Below are positions 31,999-45,770 of a stretch of 64,000 nt of DNA, piece after piece. Numbering within the stretch: the stretch's first letter is position 1; each line of letters begins with the position of its first letter. Position numbers and translations under genes: made by a program. Origin of the DNA: Timema cristinae (taxonomy: Eukaryota > Arthropoda > Insecta > Phasmatodea > Timematidae); assembly GCA_039000515.1 (NCBI GenBank), contig JBCFYV010000511.1:1-64000 (forward strand), read 5' to 3'. Under the pieces are notes generated by a model. The model was not told where the DNA came from, did not search any database, and saw only the letters and a list, made by a program, of their open reading frames with translations.

Positions 31999-32006
31999 CT
32001 GATCAG
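31999..32006. repeat. hAT target-site duplication, right
   Basis: CTGATCAG, identical to 29144-29151. Confidence 0.85.
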
Positions 32007-32769
32007 CAACAAAATTTTAAATGATCAAACTACTTTTGAAAATCAATCCCTTATAACACAATTAGAAAATTACCTCCAAACATCAAACTAGGAAGTAATA
32101 CTCATTCCAACAAGTCTAACCTATTCAAACCACAATCAAGAAGAATAAACCGTAGATTCATATGCCTAATTTTAATTCAATTCCACAATTTTTCATAAAA
32201 TAACAATAATATGTATATCTGTATTTACTCATCATATAACTTACACTCTTTATTATACTAGCAACGATCTATCATTTTTTTTATTTTATTTATTCTATTG
32301 GTACCTTACTACTTATTGATGATCAGCCCACAAAAAAATTCATACGCTATAATAAATAAAAAATTTGCAAACCTTACGCCAATATGTATTTTAAACAAAT
32401 CATCGTCATCATAAAAATGGTATTTATAAGCTTATTAATTAAAGTGTATATTTATTTAATATTTAGTATACTATCTTCTAATTCGCTTTAAATTTCACAT
32501 TTTTTATGTTTAGCAATATTTTACTGACAATAATAATACCATCTATATAATATTACTCAATACATTGTTATTCCTCAGACCTGAATCTGGTGTAACATAA
32601 CACCGAGACAAGTCGTTATAGAAGATTAAAGATCAAATAAGGAGAAGGGAACAAAATAATAAGAAAGTAGATCTATTTTATCATAACAGATATTTGAATT
32701 ATATTCATTAGAATTATATTCATTAGAAACAAACAATCTAACACATAATTCATATAGTTGTAATGATAA
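32007..32769. other. AT-rich intergenic sequence
   Basis: No gene or repeat boundary recognised. Confidence 0.4.
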
Positions 32770-34640
32770 CCAGGTATTAGCAATTGAGACTTCCAGGAAA
32801 TTACTGTTTCAGTTAACCTTAATCATCTTCATGATAAGTACCAATATAATAAATAGATACCCATGTGTGAGATTCCTACAGAACATACATGCTTTTTATC
32901 CTAGATTACCTTGAATAAGTGGTTGAGTATATTGTTTTTATTAAATCCTTTAATATCTTTTTATACTTTTAGCCTCGTATGTGAAATTCTCGTGATGTCG
33001 TAGATAATAATATATTACAGTATCACATGTAATATTGGCGTTTACATCCCTTAAAATTTTAGATTCACCATTCAAACTCTTTCGTTTTTTCTAAAATCAA
33101 GCCATTATTATTATTTGTTGCCAGGAAACATGATGTATTTCAATATATTATAATAATAGTTACCTAGATACATAATATTATTGTGTTTTACCTTATCTAG
33201 AAATTAAAATATTTATTTTTCATACGTATAGTAAATAATTAAATGAAGTTCTGTTGTGAGTTCCAGAATATTTTCATATTATATGCATCTTTATTTAAAT
33301 CTTCATGTTGTATGTCCATTCACCAACAAGTAAAACAATCTCCAAAAGTTTTACAATATAAAATTCCCTTATTATTTTAAAAATATAAAAATTGTAAATA
33401 TCAAATTAGCTATTTTAACACAATTTGGAAATGAATTGTTTTTCTAACTCGAAATGTTATCACTCTTAAGGCTCTGGACAATTTAAAGGCAGAAAGAAGA
33501 CGATTTGATTTAGACCGAAGATGAGTTCTTCAAGGTCCTTTAAGCTTTATTTGTATGTATTTGTTAATATAATTCATTTAGAACTAAATTTATATTGGAG
33601 AGCAACAGCTATGCAGTGATCTGGAATAACTAAAGTTATAATTAACGTAAGAGTTGTATATATATTTGCTACTAGATTTTAACAGTATTATTGATTGGCG
33701 TTGAGCACATTTAACCTCTTGGTCACAGAGGGAGGTGCGGTTATTATTTTATATCTTCAGAGTCACGAATATTTCAGAAACTGCGAGAGCTGTATAATTT
33801 TTAAATTATTCTCATAAACGTAAAGAGATTATATTGTAATGGTACTTTTTTGACCTCGAGATTACGATTAATATTTAGGTTTTATATGTTTTCGAAACAA
33901 AAAAGGGGATTTTCGATTCTGTCTGTTTTGTCTGTGCCTTGGCGTAAAGCCGAGACCATTTTGCCGAGTGTTGAAATCTGGTACCTAGGGTGGTAGTAAG
34001 TTATAAATAGGAGTGTTTGGAATCATCTATCCAAGCATAAAGTTAAGGTTGGTTTAGAAGTGATATTTTGGAAATATAGAGTCCTAATAAATTATTTATC
34101 GTTGAATAATTATAAGACTAAATAAAATAAAATCAATTTTAAATGTAACATATTTTGTAAACCAATAATTACCAAATTGTTAGGAAAATATCTAGTTTTA
34201 AAAATAGTTCTTGGGAAAAGGATTATTTATGTTTTAGAATAAGATGATTTTAACTATTATGGTTCGTACAGGTATATTATTTATTTCAATGATCTTACGC
34301 GTTTTTAGTAAGTGTTTCATTTTAGGTAAAACAGCGAGAAAGTATTTCTGTCTGTCCGGGCACCCTTCATTTATTTTTCTCCAAATTTGGGGAAAATATG
34401 TGTTTCATTCCAAAACGTCATTATTTTCTCCTATAACATCACAATTCTGAACTTGTTAAAATATTAGAAAGTTAATTTTTTGTTTGAATTTTGTTTTTTA
34501 TTCGTTTTGCCTTAAAATATTGCATTGTAGTTTTTATACAATCTATGAGATTTTTAAAAGTATTTAGCTCATTTAATAACATATGTGATGACACTTCATA
34601 CCTTCATATAATTGCACAGCACATTTTTCAACAAAATTAT
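32770..34640 (-). repeat. Dispersed repeat D, copy 2 (inverted)
   Basis: Reverse complement of D copies 1 and 3: GGGTACC/GGTATC-type landmark near 32860, the CTCGAGATTACGAT block near 33855, the GGTACCTAGGGTGG counterpart near 33980 and GTGATGACACTTC near 34588. It lacks the SINE present in copy 1 (TTTTCGAAACAAAAAA near 33888). The outer end runs toward the corrupted block. Confidence 0.65.
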
Positions 34641-34740
34641 TAAAGACTAGAGGGGGGTCTTTGATAATATGGTGTATGAGACATAATATGTTTCAATTTT
34701 TGTTTTTCTATTAACTATTTTGTTTGTATACAGGTTTTAA

Positions 34741-37700
34741 ACCAAAAAAACTTTGTCCTTAAAATTTAAAAATTGGAAGGGAGTGGGAAAAGGAAAAAAA
34801 ATTCAGGAAAATTACCCCCCCTTTATCCAACCAAAATTTAGCCTAGATCTCACCGCCCCCCCCCCGGGGGGCTAGGCGTTTGTAAATACGCCCCAGGGGC
34901 GGGACTGAGCGCGCGAGCGAGCGACAAAATATAAAATGAAACATTGGTTTGTAATGGGGGGGCCACCTGGAGCAGGACTGGCGCCCGCTTTAAAATAGAA
35001 CGGGGTTTTATTTTTTTAAAAACGCCCCGCTCGACCCCGGGACCGTCTAGTTTACAGGCCAGGCCAAAATTAATTTAAAAATTTGGTTTCCCCCGAGTGC
35101 TGGGGAAACTTTTCATTTTTAATAAAAATTTTACTTTTTTTTAAACCGGGGGTAGGTTTTTAAAAAAATTTTCTATTAAAGGCCCGGGGACCTGGTTTTG
35201 GCTAGGGGGGGGGGTTTTTAGATTCTGTTCTGGCGGCCGGGGTTTAAAACCCCCCTTTTTCCCCGGGGGGGCAAATTTTTATTTTTATTTTCCAAACCCT
35301 TTCCCCTTAAACCCCCGGGAAAACATCTTTTGAATGGGGGGAAAACCAGGGGTCCCCCGTTTGGGGGGGGTTCCAGTTTTTAAAAATAGGGCCCCAAAAT
35401 TTTTTTTACCCCAAACACCCTACCAAACACATTACGTAAGGGATAAAACCCCAACGGGAAGTAAAATCGGGGCTAATAATTTTAAAAAAAAAAATAAAAA
35501 TAATAAAGGCCTAATTTAAAGGGGAAGAAAACCCCCAAAAAAATAATGTTTATATGTAAACCCGAAAGTTAAAAAATTTAATATTAAAATCAAAATAGGC
35601 CCTTTTTTTAAAAAAGAAACCCCCATTTGTTTTTTGGAAAAAAAGTTTTGAAAAAAAAACCCAAAAAAAATAAAAAATTTTTAAAAAATCACCTTCAGTT
35701 TAAAAAAGCCAAATTTGAACCCCTTTTTTTTCCAGTCAAAAAAAAATCGAGTGCAACGCCCTTTTTCCCCCCCCCGGGCGGGGAAATCGATTTTAAAAAA
35801 CTTTAAATACAATACCATAAAAAAATTTTTTTAAATTTTTTTTAAATTGGGTTTCACTTTTTACTTTTTTTTTTTTATAAAAACACAAAAAATTTTTTGT
35901 TAAAAAATTTTTGAGGGGGAGAGAAAGTAAAAAAAATGTGGGTTTTACAGAGACATCCCCTTTTTTAACTAGGGGGGGGGGGGGGGGGGGTGACCTAGTG
36001 GTTAGGGGGAAAGGGGTCAGACTTCTGTTGGCCCCCCCCGGGGTTCAAAACCTCGGTCCCGGCCCCGATTTATCTTTTTTTCCCAAAACCCCCTTTCCTT
36101 TTCCTCCCCAAAAACTTTGTAATGTGGGGAAGCCAGGGCCGGGGCCCCCCTGGTTCGGGTTCCCCGTTTAAAATGTAGGGCCTTCATTTTTTTCCCCAAA
36201 AAAAACCCAAAACCCCAAAAATTTTCGTAAATGCGTTTTTAAACCCCAAAAAGGGGATAAAACGGGGGGGGCTAATAAAAATTTTAACCCCCGGGGCCCC
36301 CCCCAAATTTCGGGGGTCGCTCCCCCCCGGGCCGGGCCCCCTTTTGGGCCAAAACCCCGTCGCTTTTTTCGCTCGCTCGCCCTTTCATTCCCCGGCCCAA
36401 ACCCCCAGAGCTGAAATCCCCCTTTTAGGTTTTCCTTTCCCCTGAGAAAATCCTGCCTGGGGGACCCAGCCCCTTCCCCCTTTTTTTTTCCCCCCGGGGG
36501 AAAAAAAAATCCTTCCCTTTGGGTAAAAAAAATAAAAAAATCTAAAAAACCCTTTAAAAAACTGTTAAAAAAACCCTCTTTTAAATTTTTTATTTTTTAA
36601 AAAATGTTTAAAAATTTTTTTGTTTGTTTTTGGGGGTTTTTGTTAGGAAAAAAAAAAATTTTTTTGGGGGTACATCAAATATAAAATAAGAAAAAGTTAT
36701 TATGTGAATAATGAAAAAATTTGGTTTAAAACCCCCTTTTTTTGGGGTTCTTGGGGTTTTTTTAAAAATAAAATTTTTGGGGGGGGGGGCATCAAAAAGG
36801 GGAAAAATAAAAAATTGGGGGGGGGGTTTTTTAAAAAAAATTTTTAAAAAATTTTCCCAAAAAAAAAAGGGGAAAAATTTGTTTTGGAAAAAAATCGAGA
36901 GGAAAAAAAATCCCCGGGCCCTTTAACCCCCAAAACCCCCCCGGAATTTTTCCCCCCCCCCCACCCCAAAAAAAAACCCCCAAAAACCCCCCAAAAACCC
37001 CCAAAAACCCCGATAAACCCCAAAAAAAACTGACAAAAAAAAAATTCCCGGTTAAAAATTTTCCCAAAAAATTTAAAAATAAAAGGTTTTAAAAATTTTC
37101 CAAAAAAACCCTTTTTCTTAAAAAAAGGGGTTTCTTAAAAATTAATTAAAATTTAAAATTTTTTAAAATTTTAAAAAAAATTTTTTCCCCCAAAAATTAA
37201 AAAAAATTAAGGGCCCCCCCAAAAACCCCCTTTTTTTGGGCCAAAACCCCCAACCTTTTCAAAAAGAACTATTTACGTTTTACCCCCCAAATTTAAATCA
37301 AACCCCCAAAGGGGTTTAAAAACCTTTTTTCTGGGATAAAAAATTTTTGGAACAGTTTAACTACATATTTAAAAAACAAAACAAAAACCCCCCGATCAAA
37401 AATTGTGGGGGTCTACACCTGGGGGAAAGTTATTCAGTAAAATTAAAAAAAGATTTTTTTAAAAAAACGTGAAAAATTTTAAAAATTTCCAAGCAAATCA
37501 CAAACCCCCAAAACAAGACCCCAAATCTTAAAAAATCAAAAAAAAATTTTTCCCCAACCCCAAAAAAAAAAAACCCCCCCTTTGCTAAAAGTTATTGCAT
37601 TTAAATTTAATAATTTTAAAGGGGCCCAAAAACCCATTTTTTGTGCATTTCTGATTTTTCATTAATTTTAAAAATTAAAAGAACAATGGGGCCTTCCCCA

Positions 37701-40700
37701 AAAAAGGGCCCCGACGTAATTCAATTTGGGTTTTTTTTTTTTTCTTTTTAAAAATTTTATAAATTTTTCTCAAAAGTATTTGGGCCCAAAAAGCATTAAC
37801 ATTTTTTTTTAAAATAAAGGGGGCTGTCCCACCTTCTAGTTTCCCAACCTCGAATTTTTTTTAGCCGTATTTTTTTGGGTTCCCCCCGGGACTTTTTGAA
37901 AGTTCCCTTTTTAAAACCCCCCGGGGAAAAAATCAGTGGGGGGGGGGAAATTTTTAAAAAAATTTGGGCAGTCCCCAAAATTTTTTAAAAAATTTTTTTT
38001 TTACTCAAAAAATCGTTTGTACAAAAAAAGTAAAAAAAAAAAAATTTTTTAAAAAAGTTAAAAATTTTTTTCAGTAATTTTTTTTTTTGGGAAAAAAAAA
38101 AGCATTTTTGGGCGATTGTAAAAAATAAAAAATTTTTTGTTTTGGGGGGTTTTAAACCCCCCTTTAAATTTTAAAATTTAAAAATTTTTAAAAATTTTTG
38201 TCAATAATGTTGTTAAAAAAAAAATTTTATTTATATATTCCCCCAAAACGGAAAAAATAAAAAATACACAATTTTTAAAAAAATTTTTCATTTCACCAAA
38301 ATTTTTTATAAATTTAGGGTAATTTTAATATTTTAAAAAAAAAAATTTAAAATTTTTTTTTCTATATCTTGGGCTTAGCCCCTTTTTAAAAGTCATTTTT
38401 TTTAAAATTTTTTTTAAATTAAAAAACCCCCCAAAAAGTTTTTATTTTTATCCTAGTTTTTTATTGGGGGTCCCCCCCAAAAAAAAGCCTTTTTAAATAC
38501 TTTAAATTTGGTTTGCCCAAAAAGGGTTTTTTTTTGAGCTAGAAATCCGGAAAAAGGGGTTTTTGGAAAAAATTTTGGGAAATATCGCATTTTTTTTTAA
38601 AAAAATTACCCTTATCCCCCGGGGGTTTGAAAAAAAATTTCCCCAAAAAAAAAAGAATTAAAAACAACACCCAAAGGGGGAAAAAAAAACCAATCCTTAT
38701 CCATTTAAAAATTTTTTAAAGGGGAAAAACCGACATTACTAAAATTTTATTGAGCTTGAGGTCAGAAACCGAAGGGGGAAAAATGGAAAAAAATTTTAAA
38801 AATGGACCTTATTTTTTTTTTTTAAATTTTTTTATAAAAATTTTTTTAAAAATTAAAAGAATAAAATAATTTAAAAAGGGATGACCCATGACCCAAAAGA
38901 TTTAAATTTTTAAAAACATAATATTTGCAAAATTTAAAAATTTTTAAAATTGAAAAGTACGCTCGAAATTAAATCATAAAAATGTATATTCAAATGGGTT
39001 TTAAAAACCCCCTTTAAAACCCAAAAGTTTTGGGGGTTTGAAAAAGTTTGTCGGGGATTTTTCTAGGACTTAAGAGTTTTAAAAATTTTTCTTATGTTTT
39101 TTTTGTCCTAAATTTAAAAAATTTTTGGGCTGTTTAGAAAGGCCCCCTTGAAAAATGGGTTTTACACAAAGTAAAATTTTTTTCCTTTTTAAAAAGGGTT
39201 GTAAAAAATTTTAGCATTTCAATTGGTTTTTTAAGGGGGTTCCCCCGGGGGGGTTTTTTTTAAAAAATTTGGCCAAATTTGGGGGGTTTCATCTATTGTT
39301 TTTTAAAAATTTCCAAAAAATGTTTTCAGCAAAATTTTTTAGAAAATAAAACTTCGTCAGGCCTTTTGTATACAAACTTACATTCAATGTCCCAAACCCC
39401 TTTGATATTACTTTGGGTTTTAAATTTTAGTTAGATGGGGATTTGGAAAAACCCAAAAATTTAAAAACGGCCTTTCTTAAAAAACCCAAAAAACATTTCA
39501 AATTTTTTTTTTTAAATCAAACCCTTATTTTCAAAAAATTTTTAAAAAATTTTTTCCAAAAAGGGAAAAAAAAAAGGAAACCATTCCAAAATAATCTAGT
39601 CTATTGGAAAACCCCAAAAACAAAAAAAATTAATACCCCCAAAATTTTTTAACTTTTTTTAATTAAAATTTCCCCACCTTTGATAACCCAAAAAAAAATA
39701 TAATTTTCTAAATTTTTTTCCCCCCTTTTAAAAATTTCAAAATATAAATTTTTCTTGCAACCCCAAAAACTCAAATTTTAAAATTTTTTTTTTTTTTTTA
39801 TTCTTTTGGTAAACTTACCAAAAAATTTTTTTTAAAAAAATCCCCCAAAAGTTAATAATTTTAAAATTTTAAAAAAACTTTCACAAAAAAATTTCCCCTA
39901 AAAGAATTTTTTAAAAAAAACAACTTCATCACAAAAAAATTTTTTTAAAATTTTTTTTTTAAAAAATTTTTTTAATTTTAATTTTTGGGATACTTTTCTT
40001 CAATTTCGCTTTATTTTTTTTAAATTTTTTAAAGTTTTTTTTTTTTTTTTTTTTGGGGGGAAAATTTTTTTAACAAAAAAAATAAAAATTTTTATAAAAA
40101 ATTGTAAACAATTTTCCCCCCTAATTCATGTGGGGTTTAAAGGGGGGACATTACAAAGTTTTCCTATGTTGGGTCCCCCAATTTTCCCCTTTAAATAACT
40201 AATGAAATTTTCCCTCCCCCAAAAAAACCCCTTTTTGGGGGTTTTCCCCAACCCCTTTTTTTTTTTTTTTTTGTTTTGTTTACCCAAAAAACCCAAACCC
40301 AAAGGGTTTTTAAAAAAATTTTTTGGGGGGGAAAAAAAAGGGCCCTTTTTAAAAAAAAAAAAATTGACGCCTGTTTTTTGAGACATGAAAAAAATGTGAA
40401 TGTAAATACAAAGGGTTGAAAAATTTTAAAGGGATGAAGGTTTTTTCCCTTCCCAAAAAACGGCGCCGGGTAAAATGAGGATGGACCAATTTTTTTTCTC
40501 AAAAAAGGGGGAAAAATTTTTTAAAATTTTAAAAGGGGGCTTTTTCATTTGAAGATCCCCCAAGTGTTAGCTCTGGAGCATGGGCAGAGGGAAAGGTAAA
40601 AAAACCCATTTTGGGGGCCACCCCAAGTACTACAGGATTTGCGCGTGAGATATTTTTATTATTAAAATTTCGTTCAGGGCCCCTAATTTCCCCAAATTTC

Positions 40701-43700
40701 CACCAATGTAAAGTTTTTTTTAATTAAAACCTTTTTTTCCGCAAAGTTTTTTTGCTTAGAATTTTTTTAAAAAAACTTTGGGGGCCCGGGGGGGTTTTTT
40801 TTTCCCTTTTTAAAAAAACAACCCGGGGAAAAAATTTAAAAAAAAAATATAAATATATATATTTTAAAAAAACCCCTTTTATTTTTTGAGTCTTTAAAAA
40901 TTTTTAAAATTTAAATTTAAAAAAAAAACCCAAGACTTTTTTTTTTTCTTTTCTTCTTTTTTTTTAAATTTTTTTCCCCCTTTTTTTTTTGAAAAAAATT
41001 TGGGGCCCTTTTTAAACTCATAATAGGGGGTCAATTTTTAAAAATTTTAGTATCACCAACTCACTTTGGGGGCCCCCCCTTTTATTTTACTATATTTAGA
41101 ACTTTGCAACGAGCTTTTTGGAAAATTTTTGGGATAAATAAAAAAAAGGGGAAGTTAACCTGGGATTTAAAAACTAACATACTGGGCCCCAAATTAAAAG
41201 ACCCCAAAAAAAAACCTTTCCCCTTTCTACCTCACCCGGGGGGGGGGGGGGTACCTCGAGAGGGGGTTTGGGAAAATTTTCCCCCTTTTTTTTTTTTTTT
41301 GGGGCTAAAGAAGGGTTTTGGGCATTGGGGGGAAGGGGGGTTTTAAAAACCCCCCCCAAAATTTCAACATTGTTTTTTTTAGATCTTAAAAAAGTTTTTA
41401 AAAAAGCACTAAAAAAATTTTAAAAGACTTTAAAATTTTTTTAAGGGGAAGAAAAAAAAAGAAAAAGAAAGTAGATTTTAAAATTTTTTTAAAATTTTTT
41501 AAAGGGGTTTAATTATAGATTTTTCCAAACCAAAAAAAATTTAAAAATCGTTTAATTTTTAAAAAATTTTTTACTAATTTTTTCATGTTTTAAATATATA
41601 CTTAAAATTTAAAAAATTAAAAAAAAAATTTTTTAAAAGGGTTGGGCCCCCCTTTCAAATGATTTTTTTTTAAAATTTCCCTTTTTTATAACAAAAAAAA
41701 AAAACAAAGATAAAATTTTTTTTTGTAAATTAAATTTTAAATTTTTTAAAAAAATTTTTTTTCCAAAATTTTTTTTGAGTTTTTTTTCCCAGCTTCCCGG
41801 GCTTTGTAAAATTTTTTTCAAATTGGGGGAAAAAAATTTTTCTTAAGTCCTTATTTATAATTACTTTTAGACAAATTTTTTTTATTAAAATTTTTTCTCA
41901 AAAAACCCTAAGGGAAACAAGGGTTTTTAGCAAAAAATTTTAAAATTTTTTTAAAAAAAAAATTTTAAAAAAAATTTGCTCTAAAATAACCCCCCCCCAT
42001 TCTTAAAAAAAAAAATGTTTTTGGTTTTTTTGCGTTTTTAAAAACCCCCAAAGGGGCCCAAAAAGGAAAAAAAAAAGGAAAAAACCCCTTTTAAAAAAAA
42101 GAAAAATTTTTTAGTGTACAAAAAATTTTTAAAAAAAATTTCTTAAAATTTTTCGCTGTAGCCCCCGTAAAAAAAAATAAACCCTTTTGACCTCTACCTC
42201 TTTAAAGGTTGTTGACTTTTTTCCAAAAAAAAATTTTTATTCGACATTAAAATTTTTAACGGTTTTTTGGGCTTTTTGTAAATTTTAAAACCCAATTACC
42301 CTTTCACTAAAGGGGTTTTAAACCGTTGCCCAAAACACTACCCCAAAGCTTTTCCCCTTTCCCCCAAAAGGATTTTTGGGTCTTTCTTTATCACAAAACC
42401 CCAAAAGCCCTTTTCCCCAAAAATTTTTCAAAAATTTCCAATATCACGTCCCTTAAGGGGGCCTTTTTTCCCCCCCAAAAATTGTAGAAAAATTTTCAAT
42501 ATCATAAACCCCTTTTCCCCCTTCTTTTTGAAAAATTTGGGGCCCCCTTTTCAATATACAAAAACCCCCCCTCTCCCCTTTTTAAAGGCTTTGATAGTTT
42601 TAAAATCACTTTCCCAATAAAACCCTTTTTTTCTAAAAGCCTGGGGACTTTTTAAAATTTTTAAATTTTCCCAAAAAGCATCTTTTCCCCCGCCTGTAGA
42701 CTATTTTTAAGTCCCCCCCATTTAAAATTTCCCCTTTTAAGAATATAGACCCCTTTTCAATTTTACTATCCTAACGGGATCTTCCCTAAAAAAGGGGTAG
42801 AAATTTTGGGCACCATCAATACCATAATACCTCTTCCCCAACGGGTGTGGAAAAATTTTTTTTTTAAAAAAAACCAAAAATTTAAACCCCCCTTTTTCTA
42901 ACGGCCCCCATACTATTTTTTATATTACATTCCTAGGCTAAAAATTTTCATTTTAAATGTAAAGGGGAATTTAAAAAAGTAAATTTTACATATTTCATTT
43001 ATCTAATAATTTGGGCTGAAATTTTAAACCCAAATTTAAAAAAAAAAGTTTTTTATTTGGGAAAAATTTTTAGTGTAAAAACCCTTTTTTTTATTTTTTA
43101 TTATTTTTAAAATTTTTGGGTTTAAAAAGGGCCCCTCGGGCACATCGAGGGGGGTTTTTGGGGCCAAAGGGGAAAAAAATTAAAAAAATAATTAAAAAAA
43201 AAAGGGGGAAAAGATAATCATTCACTATCGGGGGCACCCCCAAAAAGGGGTGCTCAAATTTGCTCTTAGTAAAATTTAAATGAACACCCGCTATAAAAAA
43301 AACCCCAAAAGGGGTTAAAATTTTTGCAATTTTAAAAAAACAAAACCAAAAATATTAAAAAAAAAAAAACCCTTTTAAAAAAAAAAAACCCCAAAAATTT
43401 TAAAAAAATAATTTCTTTTAAAAAAACAAAACAAATGTTAAAATTTTTTAAAGAAATGGGTTTTAAAAAAAAAAACAAAAGTACAAAGAATGTTAAAAAG
43501 CCCAAAACGAGATAAAAAACCGATGACCAAAAATTTTAAAAAAATGACCCAAATGGGGTTAAAAAAGATTGCCCCGGTTAAAAAACGGAGGGGGAAAAAA
43601 TAACCCATCCGCCCGTCACGTAAAAAAAAACGAAAAGGGGGCCTTTTTTAAAAAAAAAAAAATCCTGGCGGATAGGGGGGATATTTATTTAAATCCCCCC

Positions 43701-43870
43701 AAAAAAAAGATAAACCCCCGAGGAGCATCGCAAAAACCCCCCACCCCCCGGGGGGGGGGGTTTTCCCCCCCCCCAATAAAAAACCAATTTTGGGGGGAAA
43801 GAGTTTTTTCCCCCCCCGGAGTTTGGGGACGATGAAAAACCCTCCCTTTTAGATTTCAAAAAAAGAAGGG
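34741..43870. other. Corrupted, homopolymer-expanded consensus; not annotatable
   Basis: About 9.1 kb in which runs of A, C, G and T of 3-19 bases dominate (19 G at 35972-35990), unlike any flanking sequence. A SINE at 35991-36200 is still recognisable but with isolated bases turned into copies of their neighbours (AGGTGTCAG reads as AGGGGTCAG; GGCACAG reads as GGCCCCG). A GAGCGAGCGA motif near 34912 and its reverse complement near 36370 also survive. This is the signature of low-quality long-read consensus, not biology. Frames listed here are meaningless. Edges are gradual. Confidence 0.85.
35991..36200 (+). mobile_element. tRNA-derived SINE, distorted by consensus errors
   Basis: TGACCTAGTGGTTAGGGGGA (box A region), GGGGTTCAAAACCTCGGTCC (box B region) and AGCCAGGGCC-like body follow the same order as the SINEs at 57 and 61 kb, here on the plus strand. 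The differences are mostly homopolymer type. Confidence 0.7.
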
Positions 43871-45770
43871 GCCCCCACGACACACCCTCCCGATGGACCG
43901 CAGCTTGTTCTGAGCAGGGGGCGAGACCCACTGGGTCGTGCCAGGTCTAAAAACATGACACCCAGACTCGCCTCCGGAGGAAGGCTGCCGCCTCCTTGGC
44001 CGCCTGGTCCCCAGTTCATTTCCTGAAAGACCAGCGTGACCAGGAATCCAGCAAAAGGCGAGCCGGATGCTTAATGAATCAATTTTTAAAATTTGTTCAT
44101 GAATCATCTGCACGAGGGATTCCACGAGTAGAGAGTGGACAATGCCAACAGAGCACTCATGGAATCCGTGCAGATGAGAACAGAACGGTGACACGATATA
44201 CAAAACATAACGATTTAAAAATGGCATATAGTTCAGCTGTAAAAACACTGGATTCACCAGGTAAAGCAAATTTAAAATTGGATCCTTCCACAACAAAAGC
44301 ACATCCCACGAGGGCCCCGCATTTTGAGCCATCCGTGTAAATGCGTTTAAAAGCCGAAAGCAGGTTGCGAGGAACTCATTAAAGGTCCTCTCGTATAAAA
44401 AGTGTGGGTGGTCACTTTAGGGAACTTGGCAAGGTCAAAATGGCATTGAGGTAGGCGTATCTTCCAGGGAGAAACTCGACCTGGGATGTGGGGATAGCCT
44501 TTGGCAAGACTATCCCACAGTGTCGAAAACCGATAGCATCCTGATCCCAACCGGCTTTGTACTACGCCATTTGGTTTCATACAAGACACGGTTAGGGGGA
44601 TGAAACACAGGACGATAGGCAACATGCTGTGCCATGCAATGAAGTTTCGACACGTAAGATGCCAGAAGATAGGACCACCGTAAGAAAGAGGGGGCTCACC
44701 GGCGTCGGCACAGATGCTGATGACTGGACTGGTACGAAAGGCACCAGTAGCCAGTCGAATGCCAGCATGGTGGACACTACCTAGAATCTTTAACGCCGAG
44801 GGTTTAGCTGAGCCATAAACAAAGCTACCGTAATCAAGCTTTGATCTCACCAAAGCTCTTTAGAGGCGCATCGAAATTTCCCTATCAGCACCCAAGAACG
44901 ACCGCTAACAACATTAAGTAAATCAGTGCTTTGATACACCTTGCTATCAGGTCTTTTATATGGGGAATCCTAGTTAATTTAAAATCAAATAAAAGTCCCA
45001 GAAACCTTACGCTCTCCGAGACTGGTAAAACAACGTTGTTCATTAAAATATTGGGGCTAGCTGTACTCCGCGTAATATATGGAAGTGGATGACCATCGTC
45101 TTGGCCCCTGAGAAGGTAAAGTCACTACGTGATGCCCACATCCATAGATTGTTGACAGATAATTGTATCTGCCGTTCAGCCCTGTGGAGACTTGATAAAC
45201 TGCAATAAATTGCGTAGTCATCCACGAAAAGGCATGAACGAACAGGTAGGCGCACGTTGTCTACAATGCTATTTATCGCAATACCGAACAGCTTACAGCC
45301 TAAAAGACTACCCTGGGCACCCCATTTTCTTGAATAAATCATTGGATAAGTTGTTGTTTAACCTTACCGGAAGTGTCTATCTCACACAAAATTAATATAA
45401 AAATAGGAAGGTTCCCCGGAAACCCCAATTAAACAGGGTTTTTAAATATCGTACTGCCAGGTGATGTCGTAAGCCTTCTCCAAATCAAATAAGACCGCCA
45501 AGAGGTGTTGCTTATAGAGGAAGGCGTCAGAAACTGCTGTCTCAAGGCGAACAAGGTGATCCACCGTGGATCGGCTACGGCGAAAGCCACATTGCATATC
45601 AGATAGAAGATTGCGTGATTCTAAATATCATATAAATCTTTTATTGATCATTTTCTCTAATATTTTGTATACACGACTAGTTAATAATATAGGTCTATAA
45701 CTAGTTGGCTCTAATTTATCCTTGCCACTTTTATAAATAGGGATAACGGTTGCTGGCCTCCAAAAGTGTT
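43871..45770 (-). pseudogene. LINE remnant with RT and RNase H (I-group-like)
   Basis: Minus-strand order: PATVIPIYKSGKDKLEPTSY-like RT start (45770-45700), FRRSRSTVDHLVRLETA (about 45590-45540), AVLFDLEKAYDITW (about 45500), WGAQGSLLGCKLFGIAIN (about 45320), CLFVDDYAIYCS (45235-45200) with the VDD catalytic box, FSGAKTMVIHF (45110), then LDYGSFVYGSAKPSALKILG (44840-44780) and RNase H with FCWIPGHAGLSGNE (44060-44015). Several stops and frameshifts. The RNase H excludes most Jockey-group LINEs and fits I-like or Loa-like ones. It is 5'-truncated at about 45770, and its 3' end runs into the corrupted block. Unrelated to the intact LINE at 4-9 kb. Confidence 0.8.

Noticed and set aside
34741..43870. 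Many glycine-, lysine- and phenylalanine-rich open frames
   Set aside because: They come from homopolymer-inflated consensus text; no motif survives and the frames overlap on both strands.
43996..44340. 114-codon plus-strand frame
   Set aside because: Antisense to the RNase H part of the LINE remnant.
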